Source: Otatea glauca
Taxonomy: Eukaryota; Streptophyta; Magnoliopsida; Poales; Poaceae
Assembly: GCA_036346275.1 (NCBI GenBank)
Contig: CM070725.1
Span: forward strand, 44,888,104-44,952,103
Direction of reading: 5' to 3'
Length of the DNA stretch: 64,000 nt
Position 1 is the first letter of the stretch. Each line of letters begins with the position of its first letter. Of the stretch, positions 34,901 to 46,032 are shown piece by piece. The notes beneath the pieces were generated by a model, which was given only the letters and a program-made list of their open reading frames with translations, was not told where the DNA came from and did no database searches. The position numbers and the translations under genes are program-made.

Positions 34901-35221
34901 TCGATCTATTTTTTAAAAATCGCATATATATTATCAAGTCATTTAAACATACTTTAAAAATGATGCACGCGCAAATGCGCGGGCCATCTTGCTAGTTCTA
35001 ATTAAGAGTTGGTGGCAATCGTTCGTTCTCCTTGAGAGTACTAGATTCGTTGGATCTAACATAAACGGTTGAGATAAAAGAGAATTTAACCCGACAGTCA
35101 AATATCTTCAGAATAACAAATTTTTTCTACTATTGAAACATAACTAAAGTTAGTGTTCTTTGCAAATAAATTTTTTTATCGTAAATTGAGTTTTCGTTGC
35201 AACGCACGAGCACATGACTAG
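31901..35221 (+). mobile_element. Helitron A (non-autonomous), interrupted by Helitron B
   Basis: Starts TCTCTACTACTTCTAATTA after A at 31900. Ends GCAACGCACGAGCACATGAC then TAG before T at 35222. Without the nested element it is 822 bp, close to the 825 bp of Helitron C. The palindrome CGTTGCAACG lies just before the 3' end. No genes. Confidence 0.88.
32497..34995 (+). mobile_element. Helitron B (non-autonomous, 2.5 kb), nested in Helitron A
   Basis: Starts TCTATTATATATTAAAAGC after A at 32496. Ends with the hairpin GCACGCGCAAATGCGCGGGC (about 34965-34984) and CATCTTGCTAG before T at 34996. In Helitron C the matching uninterrupted site reads CTCTACTAA|TTCTAATTAAG, which fixes the insertion point. 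The interior has three or four copies of a block starting AGACTAGAAATTCTCAC (about 32546, 32660, 32747, and worn at 33650). The ~70-90-bp AT-rich array at 33770-34480 is also found at 3895-4800. No helicase domain seen. Confidence 0.82.
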
Positions 35222-36030
35222 TATAACTCTTATATCTATATATAATTAATCTGCACCGTTATAATCTAGCCCTAGCAAAATAAATGGTGAAGATTCTTTT
35301 CTTTTCTTTCAATTAATGTGAGAATTTCTACGATATTTTCCTTTTTAGGATTATTGTGAGATTTTCTTATCTTTAAAACGAAGGAGGTGCATTGAATATG
35401 ACCTATTATTTTTTTGTATAGATGTAAGCTCAGATGAGAGATTCTCCAGTAATCTATCGTCTAGCTTGCTTTCTGAAGTCTGAACTACTTGCAGAATGGT
35501 TCGTTGCAAGTAAAAACTAGGATGCCTCATAGGCACTTATCATGAGAAACCAGGTGAACTGATGCGACCGACTGGATGCAAACGCAGAAACAACTCAAGA
35601 TCAAATTCACTCTTGACAGCTTCTTCTGGCTAAAACGATTCGCAGATGCTGCTAATTGGGACAACAGCCAACAGGGCTAGGCTTGCCTTCTTGTGTGCGA
35701 AAGCTAGCTGAAACTCGAGACATTGGAACGACGGCAGCCTCATCAACGCATGCAGAGACAACTCTATTCTTAGCCAAGAACAGCCACCATGCACGACGCC
35801 ACATCTCTCTCTCCACCACCCTGGCGATTACCCGAGCGCGCGAGCTCCTGAATCCTCTCTCTCCTCTCTCTTCCCTGCGATCTCCTACTTTCCCTCTCGA
35901 GAAAACTGCGTACCGGCCACTGACCGCGCCCAAGAACCGGGCCGCAGCTTCGTGGCTGCAGCACCACCATATCACCCGCCGTCGTCAAGCGCAGGCGCCG
36001 GCGGGCTGGCTCCCCGGCACCGCCCTGGAC
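35222..36030. other. Upstream region of the receptor-like kinase gene
   Basis: 35860-35905 is a CT-rich tract (CTCTCTCTCCTCTCTCTTCC) typical of a grass 5' untranslated region. The coding frame stays open upstream to 35656, but the signal peptide begins at 36031. No TATA box stood out. Confidence 0.45.
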
Positions 36031-38336
36031 ATGGCCGGAGCGCCATCCTCCCTTGCGCGCCTCCTGTTGCGGCTAGTAAGTTGCTGCCTCCTGCTCCTCG
36101 CCGCTGACGCCGCTCGCCAGCCCGCCTCTCTCGCGCCCGACGCCGACGCGCTTCTCGAGCTCAAGTCCGGCATCAAGAACGACGACGACGCTCTGCGCAG
36201 CTGGTCGCCCGGCACCAGCCCCTGCGATGGCGACGCCTCGAATTGGGCCGGCGTCATATGCCACAAAGACAACGTACTCGGCCTGCAGCTGGAGAAGATG
36301 GGCCTGTCCGGCACTCTCGACCTGCGCTCGCTCAAGAGCCTGCGCGGCCTGCGCTCGCTGAGCTTCATGGACAACGACTTCGCCGGCCCGATGCCCGAAG
36401 TGAAGGAGCTCCGGGGGCTCCGGGCCATCTTCTTGTCCGGTAACAAGTTCTCCGGCGAGATCCCCGCCGACGCATTCGCCGGGATGGGATCGCTCAAGAA
36501 GGTGTTCATGTCAAGGAACAGCTTCTCCGGCCCCATCCCGACCTCACTCACCGACGTGCCGAGGCTCCTCGATCTGCGGCTCAACGATAACAAGTTTCAG
36601 GGGAAAATTCCTGACCTCCGGCAGAAGGATTTGAAGGTCGTCAATGTCGCGAACAATGAGCTAGCGGGGGAGATCCCGGCGAACCTCAAATCCATCAAAC
36701 CCGACATGTTTGCCGGTGAGCAAATTACATATGTGCATTACCTAGTTGGTGCAATGTCCACGTATGTATGTACTTGTTCTTCGTTGCAGGCAATAAGAAG
36801 CTCTGCGGTGCACCACTTGATGCCAAATGCGAGTCAACATCGCCATCGACGTCCGGTAAAATCGGAACCTCGCCGTCGCCACCAGCACCCTCGGCTGCAA
36901 CAACGACGGGCCCATCTGCCGACGAGGCCACGCAGGATGCACAGAAGCCCACCGAAGGGTCAACGTCTTCCGGCGTCCTCGTCGCGTTCCTCGGCTCGCT
37001 GGCCATCATCGGCTTCATGTTCGTCGCGCTGCAGCGGCGGCGGGAGTACAACACCGAGAACTTCGGCCCGACCATGTCGACGAAGCCCTCCATGCGTAAG
37101 ATGGATCCACCACCGGCGAAGGACGATCGGATGGATCCACACGTCGCGCCGCGGGGTTCCGCCCTGGCCGGCGGCGGCGGCGGAGGTGTCGATCCCAGGG
37201 GCAGCACGACGCGAAAGTCGGCGGAGCAGGGGCGGCTGACGTTCGTGCGCGACGACCGGGGCAGGTTCTTCGAGCTGCAGGACCTGCTCAAGGCGACGGC
37301 GGAGGTGCTCGGCAGCGCCAACCTCGGCGTGTGCTACCGCGCCACCCTCACCAGCGGCCACTCCGTCGTCGTCAAGCGGTTCAAAGAGATGAACCGGGTC
37401 GGCAGGGAGGACTTCGAGGAGCACATGCGGCGGCTCGGCAGGCTGACCCACCCCAACCTCCTCCCGCTTGTCTCCTACTACTACCGCAAGGAGGAGAAGC
37501 TCCTCATCCACGATTACGTCCCCAACAAGAGCCTCGCTCACCTCCTCCATGGTTCGTCCGCTCAATCTCTTGCTGCACGATGGATGTACGATTCTTGCAT
37601 GCGTACGTAGGAAATTGTAATATTTTTGGTGTTTTCAGGTGATGGGCGTGGGATCAAGAAGGCGGTGGTGCACTGGACGGCGCGGCTCAACATCGTGAAG
37701 GGGGTGGCGAGGGCGCTGGGCTACCTGTACGAGGAGCTGTCGATGCTGACGGTGCCGCACGGGCACCTCAAGTCGTCCAACATCCTGCTCGACGAACGCT
37801 TCGAGCCGCTGCTGACCGACTACGCGCTGGTGCCGGTGATGAACCAATCGCACGCCGCGCAGCTCATGGTGGCCTTCAAGTCCCCCGAGCGGAAGCAGTT
37901 CGGCCGGTCGTCCAAGAAGAGCGACGTCTGGTGCCTCGGCCTCCTCATCCTCGAGACCCTCACGGGGAGGCAGCCGTCCTACGAGGTGAAGCCGCCGGGG
38001 GCCGATCAGCAGCAGCAGCAGCCGGCGACTGGGGCGGGCAACGACCTCGTCGGCGCCGTGAGCTCGACCCCGGAGGAGGAGTGGCTGGAGACCGTGGTGG
38101 ACGCGGACCTCAGGTACGAGGAAGACGAGAACAAGGAGGAGATGGTGAAGCTGATCAAGATAAGCATGGCGTGCTGCGAGAGCAACGTGGAGAGCAGGTG
38201 GGAGCTCAAGAATGCGGTGGAGAGGATAGATGAGCTCAAGGGGAAAGACCACGCCGGCGACGAGAACTCGTTCTACTCGTCGTTGAGTGACGGGGCTGGG
38301 CGCGACGAGGACTTCACCAATGTCGCCATCAACTGA
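36031..38336 (+). CDS. LRR receptor-like (pseudo)kinase, pollen receptor-like kinase family, 714 aa
   Basis: Exons 36031-36715, 36790-37551 and 37639-38336 (GT-AG, both introns in phase 1). Signal peptide at about residues 1-27. The LRR N-terminal cap (DADALLELKSGIKNDDDALR) is followed by five or six leucine-rich repeats (LSGNKFSGEIP, MSRNSFSGPIP), a Pro/Ser/Thr-rich spacer, and a membrane helix at 290-309 with RRR after it. A kinase-like domain runs from about 402 to 700. The ATP lysine is present (VVVKRFKEM, Lys424), but the glycine loop is weak (LGSANLGVCY). HRD is replaced by HGHLKSSN (523-530) and DFG by DYA (543-545), so it is probably catalytically poor, as in subfamily LRR-III. Pollen receptor-like kinases act at the pollen-tube plasma membrane through ROP-GEFs. 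Expression in pollen here is inference from family. Confidence 0.9.
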
Positions 38337-38539
38337 AATCATCTGTGAACTGGGAATCGGGATTGTATGCGTGCATTAGCTAAGCCCACTTCATGTGATA
38401 TATATATACTTTCCAACACTAAACATGGAACTAGTACTGGTCTGTATTTGATGTCAGTGGTAGCATTTCGTTGAATCTTCTTTCAGTTCTCAATCTCTTA
38501 ACTAACTTTGTTCACAAAGCTGGGAGTTCTCAATCTCTT

Positions 38540-40460
38540 AACTAACTAGTTACAGACCTTCACAGGAAAAGAAATCCGGCGCTCTTTGTAAAGCTGGACA
38601 TAGCCAAGTCTTTTGATTCGGTCAGTTGAGAGTTCTTATTGGAATTACTACATCATATTGGATTTGGATATCGATGGACAGAATGGATTGTGATGATCCT
38701 TGCATCCACCTCCTCTCTAGTACTTCTCAATGGCATTCCCGGGTAGCCCATTCAGCATAGGAGAGGACTTCAGCAAGGAGACCCCTGTCGCTGATGCTTT
38801 TCATTATTGCCATGGACCCTCTGCAGAGACTGATTTGTAAAGCAACCAGGGAAAACTTCTTACCTCATATTCCATCTAGGTGCGCTACAACAAGGATTTC
38901 CCTTTATGCCGACAATGTTGCAATCTTTTCAAACCCCGACAAAGACGAGTTAAAGATGATTCCCTAAGTGCTGACTACCTTTGGCGGGGCAACAGGTTTG
39001 TAGACGAACCTCCAAAAGAGCGAGGTTTCCCGATAAGATGTGACACCATCGACATGACGATTGTCTTACAAGAGTTCCCAACACGCCTTCAATCCTTCCC
39101 ATGCAGTTACTTAGGACTTCCATTGCGTCCTACAAAATTGAAACGTTCTGACCTATAGCCGATCATCGACAAAGTCCGAATCCACCTGGAAGGATTGAAA
39201 GGAAAGATACTCTCTAGGGCAGCCAGATTGGTTCTTACTCCGCTCATGGTCTACCTCTTAACAATTTATCATCTCAACAGATGGGTAACAAAGAAAATTG
39301 ACTGGTTCCGAAGAAACTTCATTTGAAAAGGAGAACAGGAATGTAATGGAGGACATTGCCTAGTGAACTGAAAGAAAGTCTGCAGGCCCAAGTTTTTGGG
39401 TGGACTAGGGGTAAAGGACCTAGACAGGTTCGGACGGACGCTCCGCATTCGATGGCTTTGGTACAGCTGGAAAGAGCAGCGGAGACCATGGACTGAAACA
39501 CCAGTACCATGTGATCGCATCGATCTGGCTTTATTCAACATGAGTACCAAGCTATTTCTTGGAGATAGCAAAAGAGCAAAATTCTGGGAATCAAATTGGC
39601 TCCATAGGGTCTCCCCAAGCAGCTTGGCCCCCATCTGTTTCCAGTTATCTCAGAGGCGAGGACGTACAGTCCACGAGGAGCTTTCAGGTAGACATTGGCT
39701 TAGGCCACTCTGGAGAATTACATCGCATGTACGCATAATGGGAAATACTCGGCCAGAATGGCATAAATGATACAATTCTGTGGGTCTGCACCGGACCACA
39801 ACTATAATATCATCTGGAAGGCGAGCATCGAGGGAAGATGTAAGTTCTTCAGGTGGCTTTTTGTACAGGACAGGATCCTTACAGCAGACAAACTAGCAGT
39901 TAGGGGCTGACCGCACAACGTGTCCTGTGCTCTATATGGATTGGAGCCTCAGTCAACATGTCACTTGCTCCTCCTTTGTCCCTTTGCCCAGCAGGTATGG
40001 ACAAAGGTATTCTGTTTGATGCAAATCAATCATCCGACTTCGCAATCGACCTGAGTCCTTCTCGGCGTCGACGAATGGTGGCTGACAGTCCGCGCTATTA
40101 CTGACAGGTATCGGTGGAAGGAAGTGGACGACATTCTAATGTACACCTTCTAGAACATTTGGAAAGAAAGAAATAACAGATCTTCAATAACACTTTCTGT
40201 ACACCGACACGACTGTCTAGCAGTGTGCTCCAGGATGTGCAGAACCGCAGAAATGCGTTTGCCCTTGCGTGACGGCCCCTTTCCACTCTTTCTAACATCC
40301 GGTCGTTGTAAAGGGCTTTGTAGTGCTTTCCGTTTTTTTCCTTTCCGGTCCTTGCGGCCAACTTCTAATTGTTTCTCTTTGCTTTCGTATTGACGGACCT
40401 ATACCTATTGATTTCCTTCTTTAATGCATGGCAGATCTTCTGTCGTTTCAGTTAAAAAAA
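38540..40460 (+). mobile_element. LINE (L1-type) remnant, reverse transcriptase to C-terminus
   Basis: Broken frames read LFVKLDIAKSFDSV, then GLQQGDP-like and LYADN (for YADD), then SYLGLPLRPTKLKRSDL, GGLGVKDLDRFGRTLRIRWL and, near the end, NIWKERNN. These are the reverse transcriptase and zinc-binding C-terminal region of plant L1 ORF2. Stops and frameshifts are frequent. A-rich runs near 40455 may be the tail. It sits about 200 bp downstream of the receptor kinase stop, same strand. Confidence 0.85.
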
Positions 40461-41382
40461 ACTTTTTCATAAAAAAATCATTTAGATAACTTTCTTGACA
40501 GTGAAAAAGTTTTGATTGGCGATTCAGAAAATCTGCTGGAAATCGATTGGCAAACAATTTTCATTTTTCACTATGTAGGGAGAAAATTTGTCCTGCTTTT
40601 CCCAGTTCTTTTGTCAATCATGGTCACCATTGATTTCATCACCGTAGGGTATAGAGTTTATCATAGCATAGATTTGGACGAGAATCAAGTGGATGTGGGC
40701 CATTGAAAACAAGATCGGATGGACTCGGACTTTCCTAATTCATTCTTTTGCCTAGGTAGAGAAGTTCCAGGGAAGAGAAGACAAATGGCACTACATTAAG
40801 ACCAGTTCAGCAACTGAGGCAGTAGATTCCAGAAGTGAGATGTATAGTCAGACGTCCGCAACGTGCTTACCGCATCCATCCATTACACCCTACCTCCTTT
40901 TTTTTCACATCCGTGGTCGCTTTCAGGTGGCGCGCGTCCGAGTTTACTTGGCCGCGCATTTCTTGCTTTCCAGTCTCATACGAAAAATAATTTTAGATGC
41001 GTAAATGTTATTCACGTACGCGTGTGTTCAGTGAGATAACGTATATCTTTGCTTTGGAGATCAAAGGACCTCTATTTTTTTTCTTAGTATGTGATGTATA
41101 AGGTGTGAGTGTATATGCGTTGTTGTAACTCTTAAAAAATAGAGCGAGACAAACAAAAAGTAGATTGCATTGATCAAAATTTATTTTTGATGGGAGGTTA
41201 GCGCTCTTGTGTTCTAAATATAAACGAAGCCCACTGGAAAGCCGCTAGTAATTAATAATTATACAGTTCCCCGGACGCTAAAAATGTGAAAGAATCGATA
41301 ATAAAAGGATTAATTAGCTAGTTTGACAAAAGTAAAGCAAATGAGGAAGCCATGTATTGGTACAAAACTAAACTGTCCAGCA
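40461..41382. other. Intergenic, nothing recognised
   Basis: AT-rich DNA with no coding or repeat signal that I could name. Confidence 0.4.
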
Positions 41383-41606
41383 CTCCCTCCGTTCAAATTT
41401 ATAAGATGTATATTTTATATTTTAATACAAATCAATGTGATGTTTCTTCTATACTTTTAATAAATATCTATCTTTAATTTATATTCTTTACATGCACGTA
41501 TTAGATACAGTGCTTAGTGATAATAATTAGGAATAATCTAATCTAATTATTTTTAATATATTTTTATCTACGTATAATAAGCCTCGTGAATTTAGACGAA
41601 GCAAGT
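41383..41606. mobile_element. Stowaway-like MITE
   Basis: Starts CTCCCTCCGTTCAAATTTAT and ends with the inverted GAATTTAGACGAAGCAAG. About 224 bp, no coding capacity. A TA is present only on the right. Confidence 0.6.
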
Positions 41607-41727
41607 ACTTAAAAAAAAATCTATTGAAGCGCGAGCTAGCGGGCGTAACAACTTTGTATAAAGTGCAGACTAATCGATCGAACTCGATCGGCGCCGTGTT
41701 GATAAATGATGGTATGGGCGTTAATTA

Positions 41728-41980
41728 CTCCCTTCGGTTTACTAAAACTTATCGGTTTGAGATACGTGTGTAGTTAAATTTATAAAACTTTGACTATCAA
41801 TAATTTTAAAATATTTGGATTGGATAAAAAAAATCATATGTGTAGATTCGTCTCGAAACATACTTTTATAATATTATAATTTTATTAATTTTTAAATATA
41901 TTTCAATAGAAATTATTGGTTAAAATTAAGTTTTAGAGACCATATCGATATCTAAACAACTATTCATGACGAAGAAATAA
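41728..41980. mobile_element. Second mariner-type MITE
   Basis: TA then CTCCCTTCGGTTTACTAAAA at the left. A weak inverted match, TTCATGACGAAGAAATAA, followed by TA at the right. A different sequence family from the previous MITE. Confidence 0.45.
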
Positions 41981-42429
41981 TAGTGAGCTAGCCGTGTGAT
42001 GGCTACCTCAATGAACATGATTAGTTTAATAAACTAGCTAGACTGGGTACTGCGTGTAGTTTTCCACGGAATTACATACAGGATCAAGCGTACACCGGCA
42101 TCAAGCGTGTACCGGCCGTGAGGATCCCAGTCGGACAGGAATCCCTGTAGCTAGTATGAGACTACAACTCAAACAGTTCTCGTGCGATCGTGCCTTATAG
42201 TCATCGTGCCCAGGGTTTCGGATTTCGTTTTCGGATAAAATACCGTCGTGGGCCGGATACCGAGATTTCGGCGAAATTCGGTAATTTCGGAGAAATCTCG
42301 TCCAGAATTTCAAATTTAAAATTTGAATCCGGCTTGTTTGAAACCGAGAAATAGCGAAATTCGGCGAAATTGGGCGAAATTTCGGGCGAAATTGCCGAAA
42401 TTTCGGGTTTTTTGCACTGGCAGAAAAGT

Positions 42430-43250
42430 GGTCCAAACGTTAACGAAAAATTTTGAAATTTTTTTTGGAGGTTCCTGACACATTGATGATGTTCTCATAA
42501 AAATTTCATCTGATTATCACATCTGAGGAATTTTTAAAAATTCAGAGAGTGGTACTGTCCTGATTAAACACTGACCGACAAATTTGATCCGAACGAAAAA
42601 TGGTAAAAATCAAGTTATAAACTGCTCAAATTTTTTTTGAAGAGTCATTACACATTTATTATGTTTCCATAAAAATTTCAGATTATTATGAAGTGTGTGT
42701 AATTTTTAAAAATTCAAACATTAGAACTGTCCAGATAAAACGCTGACCGGTAATTTTGAACCGAATGCAAAATGGTTCAAACCATGGTAAAAACATTTGA
42801 ATTTTTTTTTTCATGGTTATGATGTATCTATAATGCTCTCATAAAATTTTCAGATGATGATCAAACTGTATGAATTTTTAAAAATTCTAACAGTACTACT
42901 GGTCTCTTGCCTGTTAAAATGCTTACAGTAAAATTGAAAAACATGAAAAATTATGTAAACCATGTTAAAAACTTTTGAAATTTTTTGTGAATGGTCCTGA
43001 TATAACATTAATGTTTTCTTAAAATTTTTAGATGATGAGCATTCTCAAATAATGTTTGAAAATTCAGACAGTGCTACGTCCTGATAAAAGTCTGATGATC
43101 AATACATAGATTTGATTTAGCAGTAAAAAAAAGTTTAATTTTTTTTAAAATTTACAGAATGGTGATAAGGAAGTTCTTAATATCCCATAAAAATTTTGAT
43201 TCATGATCACACTCCAGTGAATTTATAAAATTCTTACAAGGACACTACCA
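42430..43250. repeat. Five diverged ~170-bp tandem units
   Basis: Each unit has a T-rich start (GAAATTTTTTTTGGAGGTTC near 42451), a middle CTCATAAAAATTTCA(GA), then TTTTTAAAAATTCA(GA) and GTACTGTCC..GATAAA. Units start near 42455, 42630, 42800, 42977 and 43137. Confidence 0.65.
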
Positions 43251-43474
43251 TTTATGTTTTTTTCTTTTGTTTTTAGAAATATAATATAACAAACAAAGTT
43301 CAATGCTTACATTTGGAACAAAGTTTTAAATGTTCTGTTTTTACCTAAGATTTTTACCTAAGTTTTTACCTAAGTTGCATTTAGAACAAAGTTTTAAATG
43401 TTCATTTTTACCTAAGTTTTTACCTAAGTTTTAGCAATTTCAATTTTTAGGATTTTTCCATCCGGCAAAACCTC

Positions 43475-43551
43475 GTTCACGCGGACCACTTGAAGTAGTC
43501 CGGCGCAAAAATCGTTCACGCCGGACTACTTCCAAGTGGTCCGGCGTGAAC
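43475..43551. repeat. Long near-perfect hairpin
   Basis: The left arm (GTTCACGCGGACCACTTG then AAGTAGTCCGGCG) pairs with the right arm across a 13-nt spacer. The arms are 31 and 33 nt and differ only by two single-base gaps. Confidence 0.85.
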
Positions 43552-44333
43552 TGACTTTTATCCTATTTCTGATTTTTATTTTTAAAATATAACAAATGAT
43601 GTTAAAATATTTTCATAAATTTTATGTATTATCCTACATATCTTATGATACTCACATAAATTTTTCATAGCATGAAAATGCATTCTCAATTTTTTAAAAT
43701 TCAGAGAGTGTTTCTGCCGAAATGCCAAAAAGTCTAAAAAATAAACTTTTTCGAAACATTATCATTGAAGATCACTTCCTGAGAACTTATTGATATAATT
43801 CGGTCGATCCGCCAAAAAATTCAAATTCCTGTTTAAAATTCCGAAATCTCGGCAGTTTTTGCCGAAATCTCGCCGAAAAAATAAAAATTTCGAAATTTAC
43901 TGTAGCAATTTCAATTTTTTTCCGGATTTTTCCATCCGGCGTGAACTGACTTTTATCCTATTTCTGATTTTTATTTTTAAAACATAACAAATGATGTTAA
44001 AATATTTTCATAAATTTTATGTATTATCCTACATATCTTATGATACTCCCATAAATTTTTCATAGCATGAAAATGCATTCTCAATTTTTTAAAATTCAGA
44101 ACGTGTTTCTGCCGAAGTGCCAAAAAGTCTAAAAAATAAACTTTTTCGAAACATTATCATTGAAGATCACTTCCTGAGAACTTATTGATATAATTCCGGT
44201 CGATCCGCCAAAAACTTCAAAATCGGTTTAAAATTCCGAAATCTCGGCGGTTTTGCGAAATCTCGCGAAAAAATAAAAATCCAAATATCTGTAGCAATTT
44301 CAAATTTTTTTCGGATTTTTTACATCCGGCCGG
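43541..44333. repeat. 395-bp tandem duplication
   Basis: The blocks 43541-43935 and 43936-44333 share the whole series CCGGCGTGAACTGACTTTTA, ACAAATGATGTTAAAATATT, GAAGATCACTTCCTGAGAAC and AAATTCCGAAATCTCGGC, with only a few percent differences by eye in the first 290 bp. Confidence 0.88.
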
Positions 44334-44428
44334 TCTATGCAAACTCGCTGGGGTCCGAAATCCGAGATTTCGGCGAGATTTCGCCGAATTTCGGCGGTTT
44401 TTGTAACCTTGATCGTGCCTTATAGTCA

Positions 44429-44869
44429 ATTGTGTCAACAGTGTATACTACAGTACTTGCTACGAAGAAAATCAGTATACTATTTTTGCTACGGTGATCC
44501 AACGGCCACGTAGAAGCTGTTTAAGTTACAGTCCTCGTGCCACTACATGGTATCCTGTCCATCCCAGGCCAGCAACAAGCATGCTTTGTAAATAATTAAA
44601 TTAGACAGAATTGCCCTATGCATGCCACGTTGATTGGTCTTAATTTGCTGGAATACACTGCAGAATTACTCCTATAAATCAGCCGAGCAGTATTAATACT
44701 CAAAAAACTATTTTAAGGTATCATAATACCCCTGAGCTCCTCAACATTGTCTAAGAACGTGAAATATATATGTACATTATCTTTATGAGAAAACAGCATA
44801 TGTATACGAGGCTTTTGACTCTATGATCCTACAAGGTGTATATATGGCGCACCTTGCATTATATATGGA
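44429..44869. other. Intergenic, nothing recognised
   Basis: AT-rich DNA without a gene or named repeat. Confidence 0.4.
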
Positions 44870-45059
44870 CAGTGGCGGAGCTTGAGCAAAAATCAAGAGG
44901 TAGACGTTTATATAGATGGAATAACAAAATTGAAACATTCATCTTTAAACTTACAAAAGGATGAATTAGAAAGGACAAAACTAGTAGATTCTTTTAACTT
45001 AACATACAGTAACGGAAGGGGCCAACGGCTCAGGTTGGCCGACATGAAGCTCCGCCCTG
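44870..45059. mobile_element. hAT MITE, 190 bp
   Basis: CAGTGGCGGAGCTTGAGC at the left and GAAGCTCCGCCCTG at the right are inverted repeats. The 8-bp duplication is tatatgga / tatacgga (7 of 8). Shares the CAGTGGCGGA start with the other two hAT copies in this window. Confidence 0.82.
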
Positions 45060-45798
45060 TATACGGAGGAGGATAATTAAAGGAGAAAAACTAGCTAATG
45101 ATATACCATTCGAACGGTATAACTTTGCTAGCTCTCTCTCCCACCCCCTCTCTTACTCGCCGGAGAGCACCATGAGGATGACGGTGGAGGTTTGCTGACG
45201 GGAGTGCTGTCGTTATCTCACCGTGCCCCCCCTCCCCGCGGATTGTAAAAGGAGACCGGGGAGGCAATATTGGCCTGGAGATGGCCGTTGGGCGGTGGCG
45301 GAGGGTGGCACCACGAGGCGGTGGCGCGGTGAATATTAGGTTGAGTGGGGTAGGAGCGACGGGGGAGGGGGAAATGACGGGGTCACCGTCAGTCGCCGAT
45401 GGTGGAGGATAGGGCAGGAGAGGCGAAAGAGGAGCGCGGAGCTGCGGTTGGCGTCAAAGAAGAAGATGGGGAGGATGGTGAGCATGGAGAAGAGAGAGGG
45501 AGAGGAGAACGACGGCCAAAGAAAATAAAGAGGGAGAGGAGGACGACAACTGAGCGAGAAAAAGATTTGTAGAGGTATATCGTTGCACCGTATAGCGTCC
45601 CTAATTAACTAAAGATACATCTTTCGATTTACATAGCTACTTTTTTTTTATTGCTTTGCGGCTTCGGGAGACGTGCGTGCCAACCCGGACGCTTTTCGTG
45701 GGCAAAGAAGGCCATGGCCGTGCAAATGGCAGGGTAGTGTCTCTTCTTTTTCTTTACATACAACATGAGAGGGATCATGGAATTCATCTAAAAAGTAA
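45060..45798. other. GC-rich intergenic DNA
   Basis: 45130-45560 is rich in GGAGG/GGCGG words and has no coherent frame. GATATACCATTCGAACGGTA at 45099-45118 and GGTATATCGTTGCACCGTAT at 45574-45593 may be the worn inverted ends of a small transposon; not certain. Confidence 0.35.
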
Positions 45799-46029
45799 GG
45801 CTCTGTTTGGTAGAGTTTTAGATCCCAGCTCCACCTGAGATTTAAAACTTGTAAACTAAAATAAAGTGAATTAAGTTTATATTTTTTGTCTAAAATGTAA
45901 ACAAGATGTCTCATCTAAACGCTCTTAATGTACCCACAGCTTCAGCTCCACGGATTTGGTGGAGCTAGAAATACCCAGCTCCACCAGATCCACGGATCTG
46001 ATGGAGCTGGAGCTGTACCAAACAGGGCC
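45799..46029. mobile_element. Tourist-like (PIF/Harbinger) MITE
   Basis: GGCTCTGTTTGGTAGAG at the left and CTGTACCAAACAGGGCC at the right are inverted. The 3-bp target TAA flanks both sides (45796-45798, 46030-46032). 231 bp; the interior has GGAGCTGGAGC words. Confidence 0.8.
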
Positions 46030-46032
46030 TAA

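Larger units (their letters stand above)
42204..44410. mobile_element. 2.2-kb repeat-rich insertion bounded by an 18-bp direct repeat
   Basis: The 18-bp word GATCGTGCCTTATAGTCA occurs at 42186-42203 and again at 44411-44428. Both ends are dense in ATTTCGGCGAAATTTCGG-like words that are inverted relative to each other. The right end, reversed, starts AAGGTTACAAAAACCGCCG. No protein-coding frame. It could be an unclassified non-autonomous element. The long direct repeat is not typical of TIR or LTR elements. Confidence 0.5.

Noticed and set aside
37635..38342. 235-residue antisense frame over the kinase last exon
   Set aside because: Shadow of a GC-rich coding exon; no domain and no splice or start context.
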